A stretch of DNA of 64,000 nt from Linanthus parryae. Taxonomy: Eukaryota; Streptophyta; Magnoliopsida; Ericales; Polemoniaceae. The stretch's first letter is position 1. Every line of letters starts with the position of its first letter. The stretch spans positions 134,064,427-134,128,426 of the forward strand of contig JALGPY010000002.1 of the NCBI GenBank assembly GCA_023055425.1. Reading direction: 5' to 3'. The notes beneath the pieces were generated by a model, which was given only the letters and a program-made list of their open reading frames with translations, had not been told where the DNA came from and did no database searches. Of this stretch, positions 1 to 10,179 are shown one piece after another. Both the position numbers and the translations under genes were made by a program.

Positions 1-420
1 AGGTGTAGCTGAGAGGAGTATTTGGACTTTAAAAGAAATGCTAAACCCATTACTCCTATGTTCCCAGAGAACTTGTGGGGGAGCCCTATTAACGGTCTAG
101 CATATCCTTAACAAGGTACCACGGAAAAATGTTGGCAAAACTCCATATGAATTTTGGAATAGAAACGCACTATCTTACACGTACCTAAAAGTGTGGGGGT
201 GTCTTTAAAAGGTGGAAATACCGGTACCTAAAAAGAATAGAGATGGACCACAGGCGGTAGATTGTTTCTGTATAGAGTATGCTCAAAAAAGTAGTCATAT
301 CCTTTTTTCGTTAAACAAATCAGAAATCAAAGAGATACACGAAATTACTATCTTTGAGTCATGAAATTCTTCTTTCTTCGAAGATGTATTTCCATACAAA
401 GAGAAGAATTAACAAAGTTC
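1..420 (+). pseudogene. pol: Copia integrase C-terminal relic
   Basis: One frame, read through several stops, shows the end of a Ty1/Copia integrase: a KTPYEFW block, then a YLKVWGC block, then the typical downstream segment with a FFEDVFPYK-like motif. The domain would insert the cDNA into the host genome. The catalytic core lies outside the window to the left. Stops near the middle show it is dead. It continues into the RT relic at about 580. Confidence 0.8.
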
Positions 421-579
421 TAATAAAATATCTCGAAAGTCGACAATCAAAGGAAGGCGAACCTAGGCGTTGCAAGCGGTAAAAAGGTTCTAAAACATTT
501 TGCCTGAATTTTCTAACCCCGTTTGGTAGAAAATGAGCCTCAAACTGAATAGGAATCTAAGTCTAATAACGAAGCGTCA

Positions 580-1235
580 TATTGGAAAGAAGCAGTGAAT
601 ATGGAAATTGAATCCATACTTCAAAATCATAATTTGGAATTGGTGAGTCTTGCACAGGAAGTAAAGCATGGGGGTGCATGTTGGTTTTTAAGAGGAAGCT
701 TCAACCTGACGGTTCAGTTGATAATTATTAGGCTCGAATTGTTGAAACGAGTTATGAACAAAGGGAATGTATTGATTATTTCAATACCTACTCACCAGTT
801 ACAAGGATAAAGTCCATTTGCATGCTTTTAGCAAATGCTGCTATAAATAATCTTGAAATTCACCAAATATACGTTAAGACTTCATTTTTAAAGGATAAAT
901 TAGATGAAGGGATTTACCTGGAACAACCTGAGGACTTCATTGCTCCTGGACAAGAAAATAAAGTGTGTCGTTCGGATAAATCTCTTTACGGTCTCAAAAA
1001 AACACCGAAGCAATGGCATATCAAATTTGATAATTCCATGGTATCAAATGGATTTCTTATTAATGAATGTGACAAGTGTGTCTATACTCAATCCACTCGT
1101 GACGGATATGTCATTGTATGCTTGTGCATCGGTGATATGTTAATTATGGGAAGTAGTTCAACAATCATTAAATCAATAAAGAAAATGTTGAAAACAAAGT
1201 TCAATAGAGTGAAGTGGCCAAAACCGGAAAGCTAA
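580..1235 (+). pseudogene. pol: Copia reverse transcriptase relic
   Basis: The longest open stretch (822-1235) carries Copia RT signatures: a VKTSFLKDKLDEGIYLEQPE-like block (canonical VKTAFLNGxLxExIYMxQPEGF) and a SLYGLKKTPKQW block. Where an active enzyme has YVDD, this copy reads CIGD, so the catalytic aspartate pair is damaged. The upstream part (KAWGCMLVFKRKL-like) is in another frame with stops. Family membership is clear; it is inactive. Confidence 0.88.
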
Positions 1236-1269
1236 GTTGGTTCACTCGTAACCCAAGTGATAAATATTC

Positions 1270-1800
1270 AAGGGAGTGAAGTGAGTGCATATTTTAGAAT
1301 ATAGAGTACAATATACTAGGTATCCAGTGATATCTAAAGGTAATAGTGATGTCAACTGGATATCGGAATCATTGGAATCTAAGTCCACATGTGGGTATGT
1401 TTTACCCTTTAAGGTGATATTGTGTCTTGCTATTCTTCTTAAAAAAAAATTTCATCCCAGGATCCAAAATGGAACTTTATTTCATTTCTTTGGATAAGAC
1501 TGGAGAAGAAGGCAAATGGCTTCGTCAGTTTGTAGAAGAACTCCCGATGTGTCCAAAACCGGTACTTGCTATCTAAATTCATTACGATAGTTAGTCTGAA
1601 ATCAGTAGAGCACAAAGCAGCATGTACAATAGTAAGCCAAGACATGTAGGTCGTAAGACATAATACCATTAAAAAAATTCTTTCGAACGAAATTATACCG
1701 ACCGATTATGTGATAAGTAAAGAAAACTTAGTGGATCTGCTAATTAGAGAGTTAATAGAGAGGAAGCGTTCATTTTGTCAAGGGAATGGGATTGAAGCCC
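1270..1800 (+). pseudogene. pol: Copia RNase H relic
   Basis: Frames interrupted by stops and indels give fragments of the Copia RNase H module: a DVNWISESLESKSTCGYVLPF-like segment (about 1350-1420) matching the D-W-x-K-S-T-S-G-Y-V pattern, then pieces resembling the distal half. It is colinear with the integrase and RT relics upstream and belongs to the same element. The copy is non-functional. Confidence 0.7.
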
Positions 1801-2375
1801 ATATCACCGATTTGCATGTAACAGAATACCCAACCTAGGTGACTGGAATTCCCAAGAACTAGGTTCAAAAGGGACAACCTAACTACCGTGCAAATATAGT
1901 CACTTTATAAAATTTTATTTCAAAACCCATTCCTTCGGAAACACTGAGTGACGCTTCCATTGGTAAGGATAAGCAATTAGCTTTTAATGATCTCATATCT
2001 TGGGGATAAAACTCAGTTGGGGTATGGAAAGATTCTATTTATGAGACTCACCTATATGAGTGAGAACTGACGGACGATTCTAGGAGAATGACGACGCTAA
2101 ATTCTCTAAGACTACTCATGGAAGCAGAAATAAGTGTTCCTGAGCCCAAAAGGAAACAAAAATGAGAACCTAATATAGAAGGATGAAACTATATGAGTAC
2201 TATCGTCTAGGTATACACTACAAAACACGTTTCACCATTGATAATCCAGTTTATCTGATAGTATTCCACTAAGGGAGGTTCAAGGTCCTTGGCCACCATC
2301 CTGATGCGATTATAGCTCACTTGTAATGTCTATTGGCTCCTTAATTAACCGACTCTTATGACAATTTTATCATTC
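1801..2375 (+). other. Copia 3' untranslated region
   Basis: No supportable reading frame. The position between the RNase H relic and the polypurine tract makes it the element's 3' untranslated segment. Confidence 0.55.
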
Positions 2376-2900
2376 GTGTGGGGGATTGTTGGAAAACAAC
2401 ATTTTTTGGTCAACGTTGACCCTTGTTTACGATAAGTCAGGTTGGCGGTTTGGCAAATCAAAAGTGACTATTGTATCCTTGGTTGTCGGAGATAATCCTA
2501 CAACTTTGTTTAATCCAAAATGAAGTTAGGATGAATGAAAAATTCATGCGTGAAAATGGGATGATGAGATGTTGTAAATAATTAAAAACTTGAGTACCAT
2601 ATCTTCATCTAGAGAAACTTAATGTTGCATAAGTATTCCAAGGTTTCACTTTAAGGGCACACCCTTTGGTGAAACACTATGTTTAAGGATGGCGGACCTA
2701 GATATGGTACAAACCACCAACACTGCGTATGGGTATGACCTGGGTGTGGGTAAGGTTGGGCTGACTTGTGTGTTAAGCCCTCAATTAAATTTTTGGTCAT
2801 AAAACCAACTCTTGGAGTTTTCTTTTAGTACCTAGACTTAACGAAATTAATGTAAAATTCAAACCGAACTGTTGCCACCATGTCTTACTGTCCCAACTAT
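2376..2900 (+). repeat. Polypurine tract and start of the Copia 3' LTR
   Basis: GTGTGGGGGAT (2376-2386) is a polypurine tract directly followed by TGTTGGAAAACAAC, a classical Copia LTR start at 2387. The LTR's 3' end was not identified; 2900 is only a working limit. Confidence 0.6.
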
Positions 2901-3849
2901 GAGGAACAGTTACAACAGTTTTGTTCTAACATGTGTCTCCCAACCTTTCTCCAATATTCCTACATTAATTTTCCCTTCCACCAAGAGAGAGGAAGTTTCC
3001 ATACCATTGCAGTTTGGCGCATGCAGCGAGTGTACTGACAACCTGCATAGCTTGAGACGATTATCATGCGAGGCGTTTTGCTTCGAATTAGACATTATCG
3101 TTGGAGAAAAATAAGCTTTAAGCACATCGAGTCCATGCTTTAAATCGTCTCTAACTTAATCAGCAGATTCTCACTACTACGTAATTTATTTCCGTTTTCT
3201 AGTTTCATTTAAAGTTTTGTTCTTCTATTTTTCTGTTTCAGTTTCTTCTTCTTCCCATTTCTTATGAGCCCAGTTTCGATTGTTATCCACCACTATTTGG
3301 ATGACAACAGACGTACAAGAATTATTCTATGAGATACTACTTCTCAGGTACAATGTGTAAGTAGCAGTGACATTCATTCGATTAAATTATATTTTCATAT
3401 AGTTTCATCTAATCATCCATCAAATATGTCGGCCTCTAAACACCCAAAAAGAATTCTAAATTTGCAAAAAAAAAAAAAATAACCTACTACTGTGGTCAAG
3501 AAATTTGCGGGTAACATTTTTAGCGACCCCTACATGCACAGATTTTGACAACCTCTAGAGCAACATTTACCTACGAATTTTAGATGATATACCAACATTT
3601 TCACCTGCTGGTAAATCCTATATTTTTTATATTACAAGAAAGATGATTAATGATGGTCGTATCGACAAATAGGAATGTTTTCTTCTCTATTCCAAATGGT
3701 ACATTATCTTGTGTGCAAGATACAATTATGTGTGGTTTGCACTACATGTTACTACATATAAAATTAGGAATAAAACTACTTAAATGTGTGTGGAGAACAC
3801 CCGATTAGAAGATAAAGACGGATCTTGCTGAAACGAATAAGTAAACGAT
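2901..3849. other. Unassigned AT-rich sequence
   Basis: Nothing recognisable: no conserved reading frame, PBS or long repeat. It contains a 13-base A run near 3467. It probably holds the rest of the upstream LTR and old transposon debris. Confidence 0.4.
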
Positions 3850-4066
3850 GGGTCGACAATAGAGTTTCTCAAAGTTGTGTGTCAAACCTTTATTTATTAT
3901 TTCTAACTATTTCATCTAGCGGCTGGAAATCATCCTATTGAGATTCCATGTATATAAACCTAATTATCAATGGAAAACCTGATTTTTCGCTCATTTCGTT
4001 CTCTATGTTTTCATCTTCAACCTCTTTGTTTTCTTCTCCTGCCCAAACTCTTCTAGGGTTTCTCAC
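3850..4066 (+). repeat. 3' part of a Copia 5' LTR with TATA box
   Basis: A TATA box (TATATAAACC, 3951-3960) is followed about 110 bp later by a degenerate tRNA-iMet PBS and a Gag relic, the layout of a Copia 5' LTR promoter. The 5' boundary was not found. Confidence 0.55.
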
Positions 4067-4067
4067 A

Positions 4068-4080
4068 TGGTATTAGATAC
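4068..4080 (+). other. Degenerate tRNA-iMet primer-binding site
   Basis: TGGTATTAGATAC resembles the Copia PBS TGGTATCAGAGCC, with substitutions. It lies immediately before the Gag start codon relic at 4081. Confidence 0.6.
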
Positions 4081-4745
4081 ATGAGTCTAGCGACCATCGC
4101 AAAGCCTCCTTCCTCTAATCCTCTTATTATAATTTCATATATAAATGATCTCGTTGTATCTAAACTTGATTACACCAATTTTGTCTTACGGAACATAAAA
4201 TCACCTCCGTTCTCGAATCCCAGAGCCTCTTTGGCGATATCTACAGTTCAAATTCGGCTACTTCCTAGTTTCAAGCCACCGTAGACGGCGCCGTCAACGA
4301 TGTTCCTAATCCTATCTACACTGCATGGGTGGTTCAGGATCAAGTGACCCCCATCGCATCAACGCAACCCTAACGCATGAGGCTCTCACTCTCGTAATCG
4401 GTTAGTCTACCTCGAGATTGGTTTGGTTAGCATTGGAAATCAGGTATACTTCGTTGACTCGTTAAAGTATTCTTCAGCTCAAATCCGATCTGCGAACTAT
4501 TAAGAAGAAAATGACTGTGTTGATGTTTATATGCTAATATTGAAGCATATTCGTGATAAACTTGTTGTGAATTGAATGTTGATAATGAAGATATGTTAAT
4601 GTTTTCCTTAAGTGGTTTATCTTCATTTATTCTCAAAAGAGTCCATAATCTTATTTCTGAGCAAGAAATGTTTTTTAAAAAGAAATTTATGAAGAACCTC
4701 TTTCCAAGTACCGCGTGTAATTTAATAGTAAATTTGTATTTCCTT
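4081..4745 (+). pseudogene. gag: Copia Gag relic (UBN2-like)
   Basis: Several frames together show a Copia Gag of the UBN2 type. The first 67 residues include a VSKLDYTNFVLR-like block; then come a WVVQDQ block near 4330, an LQLKSDLRTIKKK block near 4470, a YMLILKHIRDKLV block near 4540 and a FPLSGLSS block near 4605. The order and spacing match the family, but stops and at least three frame changes separate them. The product would have formed the capsid of the virus-like particle. No pol follows, so the copy is truncated. Confidence 0.75.
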
Positions 4746-5079
4746 TAAATTGTTCAATCATGTGCGGTGGCCTAAGCATTCATGGTTGTTTTATGTTCTT
4801 CATTCACATGTTATATAGTAGATAATTTGAGAATAACCAAAGAAACTAGGATTAGCTAATCAGGAAATCAAACACAGACATATTCATATTATTCATTACA
4901 GAAACTGATTTTTTAAGTATGAACTTTGAATGGAGAAGCATTAATGCTTGTCTAGGGTTTAATATTTATGGAAGAAATCAACTGAATAAATCCCAGGTAA
5001 AAGTGTATTAATCAAAGTAATTGCCTCTACAACTTATACTTGATAAAGATTTCTGGTCATACTCATATTGGCATGGATT
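4746..5079. other. Unassigned AT-rich sequence
   Basis: No reading frame, PBS or repeat could be assigned. It ends at the CAAAT duplication (5080-5084) of the solo LTR that follows. Confidence 0.4.
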
Positions 5080-5628
5080 CAAATTGAAAGATAGTTGTGT
5101 AGGAAGAAATACATTATCAATACTCTAGAAGGGGGGTGAATAGAGTATGGCAACTTTTGCCAAAAGAGTCGTTTCAAAGAAGTTTGTACAAAGAAGTGAG
5201 TATTTCAAGGTCTTGAAATGAGTTTCAAGTCCTTGGAACCAAAACATAGAGTTAATAGAAAAATGATAATTTTCAATGCCTTGAAATGAGTTTCCAGACG
5301 TTGAACCGAAACATGTTTGAGCAGTAAATAAGATAAGTACAGAACAGTAAGTGACATGCAAGAGACACAAAGATTTAGAGTTCTATCCACTTGGACCTAC
5401 GTCTCTACCTCAGGGACTTGATCCCTGCAGGATTTTAAACTCAATTCTCATTAATCAAAATCTAATCCCTAGATCTCAAGCACAGAGAATTCCCTTACTC
5501 TGTTACAGCTTGTGGTTCTCACTAACCTATCTAGTACCTGCTCTAGGTAACTGGTTCCACAAGAATTCTCTATTGTTCTGTTGAACAACTCACGAGAATA
5601 ATATATGAGAATTATTATCAAGATGAAT

Positions 5629-8330
5629 TGAAATACCCCGTCATTTAGAAACGGGTATTTTTTTTATAACAAATATTAAGTTTTAGTTTATTAAAACGGG
5701 TATTTTATAATCATATTAGGTGTTAAAATAATGTTAGTTTAAGTTTTGGGTATTAGTTTAATTATTTAAAAGTTAATTTCTATTGTTTATCGCTTTAGGG
5801 GGCTTTAGTGTCTTTTTCATAACTTAAATAATGCAGTTAATATAATTCTGAGGGGTAAAAAGTGTCTTTTGACTAACTAAGGGGGGTGAAAGTGTCTTTC
5901 GGACAAAACAGTCATCTTCTTCCTCTCCTGGTTGCAACAGGAGAGTTTTCTCACGCTTCCCTCTCCGACCCGAACGCCACTAGCGGCAAATTCGCCGCCA
6001 AAACTTCACAATTTCCGTCCCAATTCGAATCCAAGTTGTCATAGCTCGAGTATTTAGCTCCAAGAAACCAATTTTTCCCGAAATCGTGACCCAATTCGGA
6101 ATCGAAGAATTCTCCGATGAACTCCTAATCCTTGCCGGATTTCTCACCTCTCACCCTATTTAAACCCCCTCAAACCCAGAGACGAAACCCACATCAAAAC
6201 CCACCTCCAAGCTCTCTCTCTCGCTCTCTCTCCCGTTCGAATCACCACCCAAACACCCAACCGCCGCCGGGTCCGGAGAGCCGAACCCGACCGCCCTGTC
6301 CGACGCCGCCGCCGTCTCCGGCGTCCTCCCCCGTCGCCGTCGACGCCGCTGTTGCCGTCGGCCGCCTCTCCCTTCGCCACCACCGCGAGCCACCACCGCG
6401 AGCCACCTCCTCTTCACCATCGTCGTCGTCCTCTGGTATAACCCGTCTGTTCTCTCTTTCTTATTCTATTGTGTTTCTTTTATTTTTTTTTATTAGCACT
6501 AGTCAACTGTTAGATTCATATTATTATTATCTGGGTTAGACAACAAGAATGGGCAGTGGCCCAGTGGTATAAGTTGGCTGTTAATATTGGGTTGGTCTAG
6601 GGTTCGAATCTCATTGCTAGCAACTATTTTTTTTACTACTCTACACACTACACTACACACTACACACTACACACTCTACACTCAAAATTTGAAAGAGAAG
6701 TTTTGAGGGTTTGAAAGCCTTATTAAAACACTTGAGAATTATTTATTTAGGAAGTTTATTTTCTTGTTTAAAGGTTAATCTTTTGAAGAATAATATTATT
6801 GGGTTATACTTTATAGTAGTAAAGATTAGATAATTATTTTTATAGAAGTTTAAAGTAATCTTTTTGTACTCATCTTTACCCAAAAATAAAAGTATATTTT
6901 TCTTATAAGTTTATTACAAATTAGAATAAGTTATTTTCTTCAATAAATTTGTTATTCCTTTTAAATAAAAGTTAGTTTATAACTTATATTCTCTAGTAAG
7001 GCTCGTTTGGTTGGGAGAAACTAGTATTAGAGTCAAAAGTATTTTTGGGGTAAAATAATATGCTTCTCTACCCTAAATAATAAAAGGGATATTTTATCTA
7101 ATCTTATAAGTTATATTTATATAACTATAGCCTAGTATGTTTTTAACAAATAATAAACGCTAGCGTTATAAAGCGTATTTTATTATAAAAGATGTTGTTC
7201 ACGTTAGCAAGGTTGGGGAAAGTTAATAAGGGGATTACACTTGCATTGCATATAGGACTTGTTTGTATTTGTGTGTTAGCGATAATTGATTAGATATTAT
7301 CGAATTGTAGGAAACGAATTCTCCGACGAAGGATAATTCGAATACTACGATTGATTTGCTGTGATTGCTATTTGTTGAGGTAAGTAAACATGCCAGGCCG
7401 AGCGCCCATACCTTCTTTCGTGTCTAAACTGTTTTTGTGATTTATTGTCTCAAATTGGAATATCTACGTGAACTGTTTATTTGTGAAAGCTTACTGATTT
7501 TATAAAGGTGATTCTATCACAACTATCACATGATTAATAAGACGTAAAGACGTAAAGTGGAATAGTTGTACCGGGGATCAATATTTTGAGCTTTGGTTGA
7601 TGTGGACTACGTCTCTCGACCCCCTTTATATTATTTTGCTCGGTCGCAACCGCCCCGAGTTCGCTCCAGTACTTACCTCTCTGGCCGCAAGAAGTCTTAG
7701 GGGGGTGTCGACACTTATGGTCTGGTAGCCAGTTATTAGTAGATCTTCCCTGTGTCAACATGGTAATATATGTTTTCTGAATGATGGACCTTTATGATTG
7801 AGAATTGGAAGTCCCGATTGGACAAATGGAGAATAGTTTGGGAATGTTTCCCCACAAGTGAAGTGATAAAGGAAAAGATTTGTGAATTCTTACTCTTACT
7901 CAAATACTTTACTCTTCAAACTAATGTGTCGTTTTAAACTGCTTCATAATCTATTTACATGCTTGGGTGTTGCTTACTCAGTATTTTCAGCTGACTTTGG
8001 AAACTGTGGTGTTCCTTTTTTTGTTTCTGCACCACAGGTTTAGGTGGAAGCATGGCTTTTGGGGGAAATCGAGACACATGACTTTAGTAAATTTAAATCT
8101 TCACATCTAGACTTGTTTTATTTAGTAGTTGAATTTTAGATTGGAATAATGCCCATGTTTTTGGCGAGACAAGTTTTAAAGTTTTAATTAATTATTTTAT
8201 GGATTTGGTTTGGATATTCTGTTATAAAATCTCCTTGTATCCGGGTTTAATCTCGGGTACGGAGTGACATCCCTGGGCTACCGGGTCGGCCTCCCCGGGC
8301 TTCCGGCTTGGCTAGTTTGGGGGTGTTACA
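5629..8330 (+). repeat. 5' LTR of the Gag-only Gypsy
   Basis: 2,702 bp, TG...CA. A TATA-like CTATTTAAAC near 6157 precedes a GC-rich, CT-rich leader. A tRNA-like pol III unit lies at 6550-6634, followed by a CACTACA-type microsatellite (about 6640-6680). Its partner is 10180-12882. Confidence 0.95.
6550..6634 (+). other. tRNA-derived pol III unit inside the LTR (SINE-head-like)
   Basis: Box A TGGCCCAGTGG (6557-6567) and box B GGTTCGAATCT (6601-6611) are 33 bp apart, and a run of eight T follows (about 6627-6634) as a pol III terminator would. The acceptor and T stems do not pair well, so this is not a functional tRNA. It looks like the head of a tRNA-derived SINE or a co-opted tRNA promoter. 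The same unit occurs in the 3' LTR. Confidence 0.65.
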
Positions 8331-8332
8331 GT

Positions 8333-8344
8333 TGGTATCAGAGC
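8333..8344 (+). other. tRNA-iMet primer-binding site of the Gag-only Gypsy
   Basis: TGGTATCAGAGC starts two bases after the LTR end (8330) and is complementary to the 3' end of initiator tRNA-Met. It would prime minus-strand DNA synthesis. Confidence 0.92.
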
Positions 8345-8596
8345 CTGGTTATCCAAAAGGAAATTAAAACCTGTAGGGAAATTTAAAATGGACATAGGGA
8401 AAGAATTTAAAATTTGACAAGCCGTTGGGAATTTGGGTAGTCTTGGATAGGGCTGTTATGTGAAACTAATTGTTTGATGATCAATGTGTTATATTACTTG
8501 ATTAGCTGCTCACTATATGCTATGTATTGCATGTTATTTATTTATTTATACTTTAGGGTATTGTATGAATGATACAATAGGTTATAGTGTAGGATT

Positions 8597-9679
8597 ATGG
8601 CTAATAGATCACACCAATACTACACCAGGAGAAGTAGTCAAGTCCCAATGGCAGCACCAAACAACAACAACAGCATGGAGCAATTCTTTGCCCAATTTAC
8701 TCAAATGGCCCAGAACATGAACAATGGAGATCATAATACGGCCAACTGGGCTAAGAAGGTGTCTGACATGAAGCCTGGAAGTTTCACTGGCAATGAGGAT
8801 CCAGTGGAGCTGGAAGACTGGATAGATGAGATGGACAAAATCCTTGAATTGGTTGAGTGCCCTGACAACCGCAAGGTAGTTTGCGCGGCGTTCTACCTGA
8901 AAAATGATGCAAACATCTGGTGGAGGAACTCGCGTCAAGCTTTCTTGGCTCAACCCAACTTCAATTGGGAAGCTCTTCAGACTGCTCTTCGCACTCGCTT
9001 CTATCCATCTCACATTCAGGATCAGAAGTACATAGAGTTTGTGAACTTGAAGCAGGGAAGTGATTCCGTGACGGAGTACTTCAAGAAGTTCATGGAATTA
9101 GCCCGATTCTCAGGAACCCTTATGCCTGATGAGGAAACAAAGGTTAGGAAGTTTATGTCAGGTCTGCAACTCCATCTGCAGAAAGACTTAATGTGCAGAA
9201 CCTATGATACTCTCCAAGAGGTGTATGATAGAGCTGCATCTGTTTGGCGTATCCAAGAGATGCAAGACGAGAATCGTGGAAAGCGCAAGATTGAGAATGT
9301 TGGAGGTAATGGTAGCAATCAGGGTCGAAACAACAATGAGGGGCAAGATAAGAAGTTCAAGTCGAACAATGGAGGAAGTAACCAACACCAATACCGTGGT
9401 AACAAGCAGAACAATGGAGATGAACCACCTCGACGCCACTATTGCAAACGATGCAACAAGAACCATCCCGGAACAGATTGTGCAGGAAACTTAGTCACTT
9501 GCAATAATTGTGGCAAGAGGGGTCATCGCGCTTATGAGTGTCGTTCACCGTCAAGTGGGGGAACCAACAACGCTCCAGCTAATGCCAACAACAACAATGG
9601 AGCTGGTACAGCTGCAACCACAAAACAAAATGAGAATGTTGCGCGGATTGCGGTGATGAGCAGGACTCAGGAGAAGTGA
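8597..9679 (+). CDS. gag: Gag polyprotein of the Gypsy element
   Basis: An intact 360-residue Gag that would build the virus-like particle and bind genomic RNA. Residues 1-45 are polar and Asn/Gln-rich. A Retrotrans_gag domain covers about 55-220 (PGSFTGNEDPVELEDWI, then AAFYLKNDANIWW). The C-terminus is basic and has two zinc knuckles: an atypical C-x2-C-x3-H-x4-C (CKRCNKNHPGTDC) and a canonical CCHC (CNNCGKRGHRAYEC). The ATG at 8597 is the first good start after the PBS. Normally a protease-RT-integrase ORF follows in such elements; here the frame stops after SRTQEK and only about 500 bp remain before the 3' LTR. The open frame suggests selection until recently or a very recent deletion of pol. 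Confidence 0.93.
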   Translation: MANRSHQYYTRRSSQVPMAAPNNNNSMEQFFAQFTQMAQNMNNGDHNTANWAKKVSDMKPGSFTGNEDPVELEDWIDEMDKILELVECPDNRKVVCAAFYLKNDANIWWRNSRQAFLAQPNFNWEALQTALRTRFYPSHIQDQKYIEFVNLKQGSDSVTEYFKKFMELARFSGTLMPDEETKVRKFMSGLQLHLQKDLMCRTYDTLQEVYDRAASVWRIQEMQDENRGKRKIENVGGNGSNQGRNNNEGQDKKFKSNNGGSNQHQYRGNKQNNGDEPPRRHYCKRCNKNHPGTDCAGNLVTCNNCGKRGHRAYECRSPSSGGTNNAPANANNNNGAGTAATTKQNENVARIAVMSRTQEK

Positions 9680-10179
9680 TAGATTAAAGAATTAGCATGG
9701 ACGATAGTAGTTTCCCGCCCACCCTCGCCTAGGAAGCGTTTTAGAGACTCGTGTCTTTTAGTTTCTTCGAATATTAGAAAATTTATTTTTTAGAACCTAT
9801 CTTCAAGTTTTTAGGAAAGTGGAATTTTTGGAATTCTAGTTGGAATAGTTTATCAAAGAATATTTGAGTTTCTCTTTTCATGAAAGTATTGTTACCAAGT
9901 AGAAGCAAGGGATGGTATGAGGAAGAAGCGTCCTCACCTTTCGACGAGATATTTTGAGTTCCGAGGACGTCACTCCTCTAAGGGGGAGAGGATGTAATCC
10001 TTCGTTTTTTAGATACGATATTGTAAGTTACCCTTATAGCATATTGCATATCGTGCATGACATTAGGTTTGCATTTAGTAGTCATTAGTAGTATGCCCTA
10101 GAGTGGAGACTCATACCTTAATGTTGTTTAGAATTTGGTTTAAACTTCGAGGACGAAGTTTTCTTTAAGGGGGGAAGGA
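9680..10179 (+). other. 3' non-coding stub and polypurine tract of the Gag-only Gypsy
   Basis: No pol remains between the Gag stop and the LTR. It ends in the polypurine tract AGGGGGGAAGGA (10168-10179), which would prime plus-strand DNA synthesis. A degenerate inner duplicate of such a purine block lies near 9980 (AAGGGGGAGAGGA). Confidence 0.8.

Noticed and set aside
6132..6539. 135-residue Pro/Ser-rich open frame repeated at 10683-11090
   Set aside because: It lacks an ATG start, lies in the GC-rich LTR leader, and the repeat only reflects the two LTR copies. The translation is that of CT/CCG-rich sequence.
6550..6624. Genuine tRNA gene
   Set aside because: Box A and B are good, but the acceptor and most T-stem pairs fail, and it is duplicated with the LTRs.
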